Counted from the first letter of the stretch, positions 22,387 to 35,364 are shown. The stretch: 64,000 bases of DNA from Scenedesmus sp. ARA3 (GCA_004335835.1 RWJK01001769.1:1-64000), one strand, 5' to 3'. Notes: generated by a model not told the origin, from the letters alone. Made by a program: numbers and translations.

Positions 22387-23250
22387 GCTGATACTATCAG
22401 TGCCGGCATGCAGCTGTGCTGCACTGCATGCTGTGGCTGGCATATTTTTGCGCACAGGGAAGTGCAGCACACTCTGCACTGCTGAGTCAGCAGGCAGATG
22501 GCTGCTGCTTGACACAGCCCTCATAACCTGACATGCACCCTGTTAGCCGCAGACCTGGTGTGCTGCACTGTGCTTGCTGATGCAACAAGGGAGCAGCTAA
22601 CGGGTGTTTGATGGCAACCAAAAATGCAGTGTGGAATGCAGTATGGAGTGGCCTGTAGTACCTAAGCCATGCAACATAGTATAACAATCTGGAACCAAGC
22701 CACATACGCTGCAGCAAGTGCGCTGCAACAAGTGACTGGCGTTCAACCCGTGGCTGCAGTTTGGTGCAGCCAGCATGCCTGCACTGCATGCATGTTCTGA
22801 TCAAATCGCGCAGCAGGCATTGCCGGCTGCCGCGTTCTATGTCACATTGGCAGGATGCAAGTAACCTCATGCATGCAATGCATCGTATGGAAGCCAAATG
22901 CCAGGAAACACACACGCAGTCGGACACAGCTGAACGCACACAGGTCAAATCAATTGCACGCAGCAGCACGGGCAAACAACAGCTAGCAGGTTACTAACCA
23001 ACAATGCTGATGCTGACAATGCTGATACTATCATTGCTGGCATGCAGCTGTGCTGCACTGCATGCTGTTGGCGGGCATCCTTTAGCGCACAGAGAAGTGC
23101 AGCACACCCTGCAAGCAGATGGCTGCTGCTTGAAACAGCCCTCATAACCTGAAACGCACCCTGACAGCCGCAGACCTGGCAGGCGTGCTGCGCTGTGCTC
23201 GCTGATGTGACAAGAGAGCAGCTAACGGGTGTTTGATGGCAACCAACATG
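22387..23250. repeat. Pair of diverged ~230-bp direct repeats
   Basis: 22387-22625 and 23020-23250 share long matching words in order: TGCTGATACTATCA, GCATGCAGCTGTGCTGCACT, GCAGATGGCTGCTGCTTGA, CAGCCCTCATAACCTGA and GAGCAGCTAACGGGTGTTTG. The second copy is shorter by small deletions. No coding frame is shared. Confidence 0.85.
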
Positions 23251-24282
23251 CACGATATGGCATGGCCTGGTATGAAACACCAAGGCAAAGCCACGTGCTG
23301 CCGCCTTGGATCAGGTTGGATGATGCTGCTCAAGGTGCCGTCCGGAGCCAGGTTCATGCACGGCACAGTCAGCACTGTGCATGCACTCACCCCATCCAAT
23401 GCAAGTGTTTTAATCGTACACACACCACAGTTCCAGCAGCAACAAGCCTCCAAGGAGCACTACTATTGCTGATGAGCAGAAAACACACACCACAGTATAC
23501 CTTTGGTGTCAGACACTTGCCGTTTGCAGGTCTGGAGCAAGCACTGCACGCCAACATTGATTCACTCTAATTCAGAGACAACACAAAGCTGGAACTAGCC
23601 AACAGCCGCAACCTCACTTGATCAAATCTGGCTGTATCCGCGTAACGGCCGCTGCTGGGGCATGGCTGCCGTCATGCGTGTGTGAAACAACAGCCAGGGG
23701 TGCCTGACCCCACCACACCTTGCCAGGGCTTCAGAAACTTGCAAAAACACCAGGACTTTTTTTTGCATGCAATGCACATTGGTGCTGACTGGGCGGTGCC
23801 AGCTGCAGTGCAGGGCTGCATGGCAAGGCAGGGCAGCCGCTGAGGCCACCAGGCTGCAGCTGATCCTCTGCAGCACATGCAGTAGCATGCCAGAGAGCCA
23901 GCTTGCCAGCAAACAGTCCACGGCTGCACACAATGCGCAACGATGCCAACTGGCTGATGCGGGCAACATGGCGAGCTGCAGCAGTTCATATCCATCTGTG
24001 TTGATATTCAAAACAGATGGAATCTCAACAGCACACTTCAGACATCCACAGAGGCCAGGTTCTGCCATGTGGTGTACTTGACAGCCTGTGCGTCCATCTG
24101 GCACTACCAGCGATGATGGAATGCACCTCTTGCCTGAACACATATGTGGTGGCTTGTTCCTGCCACCATGCGTCACTCATGAATGATGTAGTCAACATCT
24201 CAAGTCAGTTGATGATGTATGGTTGCGTCTGCATGACAGCCACGCCAGCTAAGGCCAGATAGTGCAATCAATGTCACAAAAG

Positions 24283-24361
24283 GGTGTTGTTGCTGTGTTG
24301 CATAATTTGGATGCACGCACAAAAGGGTGTTGTTGCTGTGTTGCATAATATGGATGCACAA
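24283..24361. repeat. 38-bp tandem duplication
   Basis: ACAAAAGGGTGTTGTTGCTG plus TGTTGCATAAT(T/A)TGGATGCA occurs twice back to back, with one or two differences. Confidence 0.9.
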
Positions 24362-25467
24362 CCCTGGCATTGTCACACAAGTCACATGTTCGCAGTGAGC
24401 CAGGTGGCCTACTGCTGAGCATCTGCTGCAGTTACTTCTGTGGCAATGTCTTGTCACATGGCTGTGACTCAGCACAGCATGAGCACTGTGTAACACCATG
24501 CAAGGAACCATGTGCACTTCAGGCATCATCCAGTGTGCACGCAGGTCAGTGCACAGTACACAGCGCATGCTGGCGCTTCCACACGGCCATCCATCTGTTT
24601 AGGTGTTGAAGTGTTGTACACCGCTGCCAGCCGGCCAGAGAGCACCAGCCACACCACCACACACACTCCAGTCCGACCAGCCCATCTAGCGCCAATCCAT
24701 CAACAGCACCTGCAAGCTCCAGGAACAGACGCAAGCAGGGCCAGCCACTCCACACAGCAGCTGCTGCTGTGCTCCAAGCATGTTTTTCATCACCACCACA
24801 AATCGGCTCTTCAAAGTCACACATAGAACGATGATATATCCTGTATAAGCACCATCCGCCTCACATCCCACCAGGTCACACAGATGCACGCTGTTATTTT
24901 CCGTGACTGCCTTGCTGTGCTTTGCAGCACGCAGTGCACGTGCAGCGCCATCGGCTGTGTTGCAGCCAAAATCCAACAGCTGCCAAATGAGCAGCACCTA
25001 AAGACAGCCGATCTGCTCATGCTGACACACACACGTCATCACCCAAAAGCTGCCTACAGCTGCTATGATACTGCTGTACTGAGTGGAGGTCGGCACTTCT
25101 GGTCTGCCAACACACACAAAATAGCTCTTTAGGCCTGTCGGCTCCCTTATCAACCACCACCACTGCTCCGACTATGCTGCTTGACCATCTCCAGGTATGC
25201 ACGGCTGGTGCGTTGTTGCAGTGTATCTCCTGCTGCTGCTCCTGCTGTGTTCCTTTTGAACAGCCGCTGCAGCAGCCTCCACTTTCCTGCTGCTGCTGCT
25301 GCTGCTGCGTGGCAGCCGCTAGGCCCTGCTACGCCATCAGTGTGCATGGCAACCACACTCGCACCAGCAGCTGCTGCTGCTGCTGCTACTTGGCTGCCGC
25401 TACGCCCCGCCAAGGCATCAGTGAGCATGACAATCACACCCCAACCAGCAGCTGCTACATGGTCGGC

Positions 25468-25781
25468 CTACATCCAGCAGCAGCTGTTGCTGCTGCTGCT
25501 GCTGCTGGCAGGCATGATTGCAGCAGGTGCTGCATCAGGCGCTGCAGCAGGCTCTTCTGCTGCTGGCAGCCCGTACCCCTGCAGGTTGAAGTGAGCCAGA
25601 GTTAGGAATGCTGTTGCCACTGCTGATGCCGCTGCTGCTCTGATAGCAGTGCGCCCGTCCTGTGCTGTCTTGGTGTAGAACGGGCGGCTGCCCTTCAGCA
25701 TATGATCAGCTGCTGAGATAATGGCCGCAGCAGCCACCTGCATGTGTGCTTCTGCTGCCTCCTCCTCGTCAGCATCCTCCT

Positions 25782-25818
<37 letters not shown>

Positions 25819-26412
25819 TCCGCCAGCCCCCACTGCTGCATCAATTGCTGCTCGCAATGCTGCCTCTGCTGCGTCTGCTTCTGCATCTGCATCTTCTGCT
25901 GCTTCTGCTACGTCAGCTACTATTGGTGGCAGATCGACATTCCCTTCCAGCTGGTTTGCGCGTAAGCTCAGTGCTTTCACCGTGGCGTATTTTGCCTCCA
26001 TTGCTGCCACAGCATCAGCATCGCGCTCCTCGGGCTCTTTGCAGCCCAGGTCCATTGCAGCGGTGGACCACGCCACTGCAGCGCTGGCATACTCCAGCGC
26101 CGCCTCCACGTATGGCATGAAGCGGATGCCCTGCTCGTAGAACTCAGCCACGCCTGCCAGCAGCTCAGCATGCAGCCACCGGTAATCAGACAGCACGCCA
26201 GAGCGCAGGTCTGCGTCCATATCAGCAGCCGCGCGGCGCCGCCTGGGCAGCAGCTTCCATGCTTTTGCTATCACTGTTGCTGGTAGCTGGTGGTAACAGA
26301 GCACCTGCTTGCGCACGCGCACCAGCAGGACGTCAGCAGGCACACTACCGCGCCGCAGCTGTGCTGCTGGCCGTGCCCATGGGAGCGTTGCTGCAGGGTT
26401 GACTCGTTGCAT
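25468..26412 (-). CDS. Unknown Ala-rich, acidic protein, single long ORF
   Basis: I do not recognise this. The 314-aa frame starts at a true ATG (26412) and stays open although the other frames on this strand are broken. The first ~75 residues are basic (LRRGSVPADVLLVRVRKQV, LLPRRRRAAADMD). A non-repetitive centre (YRWLHAELLAGVAEFYEQGI, FMPYVEAALEYASAAVAWS) looks helical. An Ala/Glu/Asp-rich stretch with a CAG-encoded poly-Ala run follows, then an amphipathic C-terminal part (LKGSRPFYTKTAQDGRTAIR) and a poly-Ser tail from another CAG tract. The non-repetitive centre argues for a real gene. An acceptor-like CCCAG just upstream of the ATG leaves room for further 5' exons, and the Ser tail may be an intron read-through. 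Confidence 0.45.
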
Positions 26413-29151
26413 GCTGGCGGTGTATGCCTGGGAACCAGCGGCGAGGGTGCCGGGTCAACGTCCTGCAAGGAAGAGCAGACACAGCATGCAGGCAGGGTTG
26501 GCACTCCAGCAGTGCAGGCAACATTGGAGGTGCAACAGCATCCCTGCTAGCAGCAGCGCTGCTGCTGCTGGTGCTGCTGCTGATGCTGCCTGTGATACCT
26601 CCTCACTGAAGTGCCAGCATCATGTGCGCAGAAAAAAGCTTTCACGGCCTCAAGAAAGCGCACCCCTGGTGGTATACCACCGCAGCTGGTGTGGCCAGGT
26701 AGGTAGTTGGAGTCAATGTTTATTGAAAAACACTCAGGGACTGATCTAGGACGTCACCGCAGTAGGCAGCTGCCGAAAAGAGCTGCTGTTGCCTAACAGA
26801 TCGTCTTTGGCGACGCACAATGCCGAGGCACGCAGCGCTTCAAAGCCTGCGAGATGCGGTCACGTTGTGGCTGGTCATGACCACTCACCGCTGTGTTTCT
26901 AGTGGCTTGAAGAAGTAGGTTTTGCTATGTTGGTCAATTTGCGTCGGCCCCCTGTTGCAGGCACGCAGCGAGGGGTCAGTTTGGTGCAAGTGGCAAGCAC
27001 TACAGGCAGCTCGTGAACAGGACCTTCAGCACAACAGTGCGTCCAATGTATGCGGATTATTCATCTGTCTCATCTGACCTGGAATCTGTCGCAGAACTGC
27101 TGCTGCTGGCTCCCTGCCTTGCAAGCCTTGCACGAGGACGAGCACCTTGGGGCGTTGTTTGCTTCAGATGCGATGGAAAGCAACCAATAAGATCTCAAGC
27201 TGGCACCACGCCAAGTTGGTTCCGTCGCTTATAACCTTTGCGTTACGGTCACTCGAGGGTGAAAACCTGACACACACGCACACAACCCACAACAATACTC
27301 ATTAATTGACGAAGCACTAGCAGGCAAGGCAACCACAGCACCGGTTTGGTCTTCATTCTGTGGCGAGCAATGTACCTGGCAGTACAACCAGCCAGCTAGT
27401 GACTTGCCGTGGCATGAGCTGACCTGCAGCGAAAACAACCGCAAATCGTGCTAGAGTTGACACTGAGGCTCCCTGTCCAGCCATGAGGGGACCAACAACA
27501 CGAATGACTACAGCTAGAAACCTTGGCAGCTCCGAGCTGAGTCAGCTGCGCAGCATGCAAGTTGCAAGCACACATTGAACTGCTGCCGCCACGCGCCAGG
27601 CGCCAGCCGCTGAGGCTGAGCCTCGGCCACATGCATAAACCCAGCTTCTGAAGTCACGAATGCCTTTGGCCCCTGCCTGCACGTGTGTGGTTAGCTGCTG
27701 CAACCTGCTGCTCATGCACGTGCAGCAGTGCTAAGCACTGCTGCCGCGCCACGGCTGTGACAAGGGCTAGAATTCGTCATTTTTACAAGGCTTGTCACAG
27801 CGGCTGCAGCCTCCGGCCAACCAGCTGCTGCAGTGCACCACTAGTTTCAGGTTGTACAAATACGATCATATAAACTCGCGAGTTTATCTTGTGCACCTTT
27901 GGTTGTCTTGAAGACAGAAGTTATCTGCCTGATGTCCTTCACTAAAGGACAAGTGACTCGGCTCCCTAAAGGGGCGCGCTGAATTGTGCAACTTCTAGTT
28001 TTGATCAGAATTCAAGTCATGACTTGCAAGATGAGCCGTACTGGCAATGTGGCTGCCGCAACGCCTGCCTGTCACTGCGCTGCAGCTCCCCCAATCCTGC
28101 ACGCCTGCATCTCACAGCTGCCATGGGATAGGCGGCGGTCATTGCGCCAGTGGCTCCTTGCTTACCTTGGCTCTTTGCTTGCAGGAAACGAATTGTAAGA
28201 ATGGGGCTGCCGGCATGCAGTTGGCAAGTTACATTATTTATCATCAATACTATAAGAGCTACATTAGCATACGGGTGGGAAGGTGCTGTGTGCAGGAGTT
28301 GCTGCACACTCACAAAAAGCCCCCATCAAGGTGGGATTAAAAATGTCAAAGCGATGATGAGTCCACGGTAGGATATGTCATCATCTGGCATCATGCAGAT
28401 GATCTGCTGCATGAATGGGCCCTTCAGTGCCCGGCAGTGGCACTGCCGGTGCCGCTGGCGGCCACTGTGGCACTAGCGCCACATGTACTGCCACGTGGTT
28501 TTGCTGCCACTGGGTCTGGCGCATTTTTTTCTGGCGCTCGGGCTGCCAGATCCACGCTGGCAGCGTTCTTGCAGTGCAACAGCAGATCATCTGCTCAGTG
28601 AGCCCCTCCAATGGAGGACATGTACATGTTACGGTAGGGGGGCAAACACAATACTTGGAATGTTTCGCACAAGTCATTGTGTATTGCATGAGCCTGGTGG
28701 GAACCAACCTCCGCTGGTTTGTTTCTCAGAGGAAATATTGACATCAATGTCACTCTGCACACGTGGCGTCATCTTCATAGGCCTATGATCCCTAGGGATG
28801 TTCCTGGTGCTCCCACCCTGAGCCCACCGACTCTGTTTCTGTCTAGGTGCATCAGGGCATGCCAACCTATTAGTTTCAACACCTCATACCTGTCCCGCGA
28901 CATATGCATATGCGGCTGTTCCACAGTGACATGGTTATACTGCCCTTCAGCCAGCCTGCCACTGGCCGTATGTGCCAACGAAGGGCTCCGCAGGCAGGAA
29001 CACCGTGCTTGTACTTCTGTTTTGCTATATCAAGCTAGACCAGTGAATGGAAGAGGATCGACCCTATGCTCCAGACGGTGCCACGGGTCAGTGTTGAGCT
29101 CCCGTCCATCGCGGAAAGCTTCCGCTCATCGCTGCTTTGCGCCTAGACACC
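26413..29151. other. Region without a recognised gene, upstream of the chitinase
   Basis: No family-like ORF. It contains a cluster of short inverted repeats at 27868-27955 and should end with the chitinase promoter and 5' UTR. An open stretch at 27013-27234 has no ATG and no recognisable similarity. Confidence 0.45.
27870..27950. repeat. Cluster of perfect palindrome and hairpins
   Basis: ATAAACTCGCGAGTTTAT at 27870-27887 is an 18-base perfect palindrome. It is followed by TGTCTTGAAGACA (6-base arms) near 27905 and GTCCTTCACTAAAGGAC (6-base arms) near 27933. Confidence 0.75.
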
Positions 29152-32100
29152 ATGCAAGTTGTGCTAGTACTGCTGATAGCGGCCACAGCGCACTGGATCC
29201 AGCCTGCTGCAGCAGCAGCACCAGCAGCACCAGCTGAAGCCTGCCCCACAGCCCCCTCAACGGAGAGAGCACAGTGCATCTGCAGCAAGAATGCCTTAGG
29301 GCGTGACAAGTACATAGCTGATGTGGGCAGGTCATGCTCAGGGGCTGTGCGCTGCATGGCACCCGCAAAGTACCGCGCCTGCAGCAGCGGCAGGAAGTTT
29401 GATGAGTCAGCTCAAAGATGCGTAGCAGCAGCTAATGTGGACTGCCTGCAAGCAGCCCTGGCAAGGCCAGAGCCTGCTGACACCTGCAGTGGCGGCCCCA
29501 CACCCGACGGTACCTGTGGCTCCAACAGGCCTGGCAACTACTGCTGCAGGGCAGGGCAGTGCTGCTCCCTGTACGGCATTTGCGGCTGGACCCCTGGCCA
29601 CTGCGATGTGAACAACGGCTGCCAGGTGAGTATGCACAGCAGCCAAGGTTTGCCTGCTGGCTTGCTGCTTGCTTGCAGGACAGCACCATGCATGCAGCGC
29701 AAAGCCTGATGGGCACATGATATGGTCAGGCAGCAGCTAGCGCCATGGCAGAAGCAGCTAGAGAGGCAGCACTGGCAGCTGCATGGGACGCACCATCCTC
29801 TCACCACCGTGCCGCTGTGCGGACCCCTGCGGCAATAACAATAATTATAACAACTTGCATGTGTGGCGCTTGGCTGCCGCCGCGCCGGCAGGTCGGCTAC
29901 GGCAACTGCACAGGCGTGCTGCGGGACCCCCGCTGCTTCTTCAACTTTGACGGCACATGCGGCTCAGGAGGCAAAGGCGCCTGCTGCGGCTCAGGCTGGT
30001 GCTGCAGTGCTGCCAGCATCTGCGGCAACTCCCCAGCCCACTGCAGCATCCGGAAGGGCTGCCAGCAGCAGTACGGCGCCTGCAGCGGCACCACAGCCAG
30101 CCCCTCACCCAGGCCCAGCAGCAGCCCTGCGCCATCGCCCAGGTGAGTGAGTGAGTGAGTGACTAGAATTACTTTTCCTTGTAAAGCACCTCTCCCACGG
30201 AAAAGGCAGCTCTGCAGCTCCTGGGTAAGTTAGGGCTGGAGAAGGCGTGTGTGGCCAGGGGCAGCGCCCCTGGGCTCCACGCCCTCTACCTGCCCACTTG
30301 CACCCTAGGGCTATCACCCAGGTACAGCAGCAGCAGCAGCGGCTGGCCTGCTGCAGCGGGCTCAAAGAATTGCTGCTGTCGCCTTACATACCATGCCTTT
30401 CACGCAGACACGTTGACAAATCGAACGTCGGGCTAATTGTTGTGGCGGGTGTTGTCATGCGCTGTGCTTTGCAGGCCCAGCCCCAGCCCTGCGCCCAAGT
30501 CCCCGTCACCCAGCCCCAGACTGTCACCCCCACCCTCACCCCCGCCCCCAACCCAGGCAGGCAGCCCCTCACCCGGCCCCATGCTGTGACCCTCACCCTC
30601 ACCTCACCCCAGTCAAGGCGCTGCCGTTGTTCCTCTACATACAATGCCTCACTTTGCACACATGTTGACAAGTGGAGTTACGGCCGATTGTTGCTGCGTT
30701 GTGCTGTGCTGTGCTGTGCTTGCAGGCCCAGCCCCAGCCCTGCGCCCAAGTCCCCGTCACCCAGCCCCAAACTATCCCCCTCACCCTCACCCTCACCCCC
30801 ACCCCAGCCAGGCAGCCCCTCACCACCACCCTCGCCCAGGCCGCCCGGTGCAGTGCTGCCTGCTGGTCCATTGCTGGTGGGCTACTATGAGAGGTGAGGG
30901 CGGAACGGCAGCTGCTGTGCAGTATAGGTTGCAGGCGGCGGGGCAGATGCACTGTGCAGCGGTGCGACGCCGTAGTGCTTGCAGCCCAGCCCATCTCCAG
31001 TAGTGCTTGCAGCCCGGTGCACTGATGGCTGCTGGTGGAGAAATATGAGAGGTGAGTAAGCCGGGGGCAGACAGGGGGGGGGGCCGCTGCACGCGATACT
31101 GCGTAGTGCTTGCTGCCTCATTTCTGGCAATGCGGCCCATCCCTGCAGGGCCGCTGTTATGAGAGGTGAGCAGGCAGATCAGCTGCTGTGCAGTGTGGCT
31201 GCAGTCAGGCCCATCTTTGATAGCGCTTGCAGTCCAGCCCATCTTTCGTTGCGCTGGCTCTCCCGCCCATCTCTGCACGTGGATGTGGCTTGCGGAAGTT
31301 AAGGCAGCCTCCCTTGTCTGCGCTGGCAACAGCAGTGCTTCATTTGATGCACCCGCATCTCTTGCAGCACTGCATCGAGCATTGCCAGCTGACTGACGAG
31401 CTTGGTCTGTGCTGCCTGCTTGTTATCAACAGCTGGAGTGATCCGGGCGCCAGTTCGACACTGCATGTCAGTCCATGCTGTAGAATAGCGCCGCGTCAAA
31501 TGCCGCAAGCTCACTGACAGCCGTGTTTTGTGCTGCCTGCTTGCTGTCAACAGCTGGAGTGACCCGGGTGCTGCCTCTGGCGCCGCCATGGACCTCTCCA
31601 AACTGCCAGGTGGGCGACTAACTATGATTTTTTAAGATTTAGGTGTGACTTGTGTGTCAGCTATGTGTGAGTTTTGTGTTAGTTATGTGTGATATGCTGC
31701 CTGCTCGACGCCACGGACCTTTCCAAAACTTTCCAAAACTTTCCAAAACAGCCAGGTGGCCAGCAGGGGGTGTGAGGTGTGATGTATGTGTCAGCTATGT
31801 GTGAGTTACGTGTTTGTTGTAAGTGAGGTGCTACCTGCTTGCTGCCATGGACCTCTCGAGGACATCTCCAAACTGCCAGGTGGGCAGCTGGCAATGAGTT
31901 ATGTGTGAGGGCACTTCCTGCCTGTACTTTGGCAACACTGTCATGCTTACTTTGTGGAGCTCAGGCTGGGCATAGTGACGGTTGGCAATGAGAGAGGATA
32001 GTTACATGTGGGTCTTGGCACCATCTTAGATGGTATGAGCCACAACAGATTGAACACACGGGGTGAGACCAGAAAAGGAGAGCGAGCAGCATAGATCACA

Positions 32101-32651
32101 ATGCACACCCTTGCACGCCAAATCTCTTTATGCCAGGAGGTTAGTGTGTGGGCTTCGGCAGCATTGATCAGCAGCAATGGCCTGCGTGCTGTGTGATTCT
32201 GCGCTGGCACTCCTCTTCCCCAACAGCAGCCTCGCGTGCTGTGGCAGCATGTGCTGGCTGCTGCTGCACACGCGCTTGGACCTCTCGCACTGGACAACAT
32301 TGCACCATTCGCCTACCAACTCAAGATCGCCACAGCACGTCTGCTGCTGCTGCTGCTGCTGTTCCCCTTGCTGCAGGCTATGTGAACGTGGTGATGCTGT
32401 CCTTCGCCCGCCCGGACTGCAACTACACGCGAGGCGCCCGCATCAGCAGCCAGGAGCAGTGGTGGGCTGCCACTGGCCTGCTGTTTAATAGCCCGCTGCC
32501 AGTGGTGGCAGATGCAGTGAGGCTGCTGAAATCAGGCCGGCCCAACACGCGCGTGCTGCTGTCAGTGGGAGGGTCCGACTTCACCAACTTTGCCGCGCTG
32601 AATGTGCAGTGCCTGGCAGCACTGGTGGCGGACCTAGGGCTAGATGGTGAG

Positions 32652-32685
<34 letters not shown>

Positions 32686-32950
32686 GTCCGGCACTCCTCC
32701 AGTGATTGCAAATGGCTGCTGTGTGTATCCTGATCTGGACATCCAGCGCTAGCACTTGCAGTGCCTGGCGGCACTGGTGGCAGACCTGGGGCTGGATGAT
32801 GAGCAGCAACAGCAGCAGCAGCAGCAGCAGCGTCCTGCACTCCTCCCAGTGATTGCATATGGCTGCTGTGTGTATCTGATCTGGATCCCAGCGCTAGCAC
32901 TTGCAGTGCCTGGCGGCCTTGGTGGCGGATCTGGGGCTGGACGGTGAGCA

Positions 32951-32986
<36 letters not shown>

Positions 32987-33101
32987 TCCTGCACTCCTCC
33001 CAGTGATTGCATATGGCTGCTGTGTGCATTCTGATCTGGATACCCAGCGCTAGCACTTGCAGTGCCTGGCAGCCTTGGTGGCAGACCTAGGGTTGGACGA
33101 T

Positions 33102-33133
<32 letters not shown>

Positions 33134-35364
33134 CACAGTAGCAGCAAACATCAGCACCCAACAGCAGCAGCGGACAGTAGCAGCAGCAGCTTACAGCAGC
33201 AGCTTACAGCACCAGCAGCAGCAGCAGCAGTTTCTGGATTCCTGCAGTGGTGCAAGTAGTGCGCTGCAGCTGTGCTGCATCATTGGCGCCGGCAGTAGCC
33301 GCGGCGGTTGCATATGGGTGCTGCATATGCTCTGCATGTGTGCACCCAGCACTCACATGCTTCAAATGCAGCTGCTGTACACTGCTGTTCATCGCAGACT
33401 GCCATGCTCTACTCAAGACCTGCATGCAGCCTGTCGCCCCAACGGTGTCCGCACAGCAACTAGCAGTCTTGCTTTGTCCGTTTGAGCTGTTTTTGCTGCC
33501 CCTGCTGCTCCTATCCTATCGGCTGCACAGGCGTTGACATAGACTATGAGGTCCAAACCAGCTGCACAGCAGCTGCCGGCAAAGTCTCGTGCACCACAGA
33601 TGCAGAGATGGTGGCAGTAGCAGCTGCGCTGCGTGCCGCATTCCCGGCCGGCCGCTACATCCTGGCCACTGCCACTGGGGCCACCAGCATGTATGGGGAG
33701 GGTGTGTTTGCCAATGCACGGCCCACCTGGAGCAGCAGCAAGGGCCAGGGCTTGGCCATGGCACGGTCAGCAGCAGGGCAGGCTCTGGACCTGGTGACTA
33801 TCATGGCCTACCTCATAGGTAGGGAGGCAGCATTTTCTCCTTGTTGCACGATGCAGCTGCTGCACCCATTGTGCCGGATAGACACAGCACTGCTGCNNNN
33901 NNNNNNNNNNNNNNNNNNNNNNNNNNNNNNNNNNNNNNNNNNNNNNGCTGCTGCACCCATTGTGCCGGATAGACACAGCACTGCTGCCAGTGGCGCCAGC
34001 AGGGCAGGCGCTGGACCTGGTGACTATCATGGCCTACCTCATAGGTATGGAGGGAGGCAGCAGTGCTGTGTAAAAGCAACAAATTTTTACGCAGTGAATG
34101 CAGAGCTGCGCACCTTCAAGCAAACCCTGTTAAGTGATGCAGCTGCTGCACTCGTTGTGCAGGCTGCATGCAGCAGGGCAGCCGCTGCATTTGGTGACTG
34201 TCATGGCTTACCTCATAGGTAGGTAGGCAGTAGTTGTGTATATGCGCACACTTCTCAGCTGTGCGATGCGGCTGCTGCACTCATTATGCTGGGCGCACAC
34301 AGCATGGCGCCAGCAGGGCAGGCGCTGGACCTAATCACCATCATGGCTTACTGCATAGATAAGGAGGCAGCAGTTGTGTGTGTGCACACACTTTGTAGTT
34401 GTGTGATGCAGCTGTTGCGCTCATTGTGCAGGCTGTATGCAGCAGGGCAGGCGCTGAATTCGGTGAATGTCATGGCTTAAATCATAGGTAGGGAGGCAGC
34501 AGCGTTCTGCCCTATACATTGTGGTTGGCAGTGGCCAGCACGGCCCACAGTGGGCACGGCACGCAACCGCAGCGCGTGGAGAGGCAGCCGCATCTGGACA
34601 CGTGCGGCACGCCACCCCCACCCACACGCAGCAAAACTCTACGAGCTAACAGATTAGCGCATAGCGTGCCTAGGGAGGCAGTAGCTCGCTGTTGTGTGAT
34701 GCAGTTGCTATGCAGGGCAGGCACTGAAATTGGCGACCTGTCTGATGTCATGACCTGTCTGATCTGTGCGGCACGGCTTGGCGCAGCGCGTTGGGAGGGC
34801 ATCTGCTTTGCTTCTAGCAGGTGCTGCACTCTGGCTCAATATATCACGATACATCTAATTGACAATCATAGCAAGCTTAGAGATGCTGGATCGAAGTGTC
34901 ACTACTAAGGCGACTGGAGCTAGGCAGCAGCACAGCTGCTGCCTGTTGTGCTAGGATGCAGGACAGTCAAAAACATGGGCATCCTGCAACACACTCCATG
35001 CGCAGGGGCCAGCGCGAGGCACAGCAGTGTGCGCTGCAGGATCCATAGGCCTGCCAGCGAGACAAGTACGCTGTTGATGCTGCTGCTTGTTCAATCGTCG
35101 CTCAAGATACAAGCACCGGCTGTGCGTCTGTGTCGCCTGCTGCTGTGCCACGCTGGCCCTGTGCAGGCGACATTGTAGAAACCACGGCTGAGTTTCTGTG
35201 CTTGACATCTGCTGCTGTGCTGTGCTGTGCTGGCCCTGCTGCAGGCGACGTGTCCACGTCTGGCTTTGATTGGCGCGAGGCGTACCGCGCCCACAAGGCA
35301 ATCTGGAGGAGCCAGGCTGTAGCAATTGGCATCATGGTGCCACCCGAGGTCTGGTGAGCGAGCG

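Larger units (their letters stand above)
21316..25467. other. Long region without a recognised gene
   Basis: I found no ORF here that matches a family or joins into a sensible multi-exon model. Contents I can see: a TGTAA at 21529-21533, a CTG tract and an ATC tract at 22115-22160, a pair of ~230-base repeats (22387-22625 and 23020-23250), a 38-base tandem duplication at 24280-24360, and CTG-rich stretches at 25220-25510. Confidence 0.5.

Noticed and set aside
21316..25467. A retrotransposon or DNA transposon in the gene-poor 4 kb
   Set aside because: No reverse-transcriptase, integrase or transposase motifs in any frame and no clear terminal inverted repeats; only short non-coding duplications.
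27013..27234. Open frame of 73 codons (NRTFSTTVRPMYADY...)
   Set aside because: It has no ATG, no splice partners I could phase, and no recognisable family, although the composition is not repetitive.
28719..29237. 172-codon plus-strand ORF overlapping the chitinase start
   Set aside because: It is in a different frame from the chitinase signal peptide and has no family features; most of it is presumably 5' UTR or promoter.
34502..34640. Possible extra chitinase exon in the large intron 6
   Set aside because: The exon 6 to exon 7 joint is already in phase and complete for the barrel (AYLIG to DVSTSGFDW); the stretch has no GH18 features.
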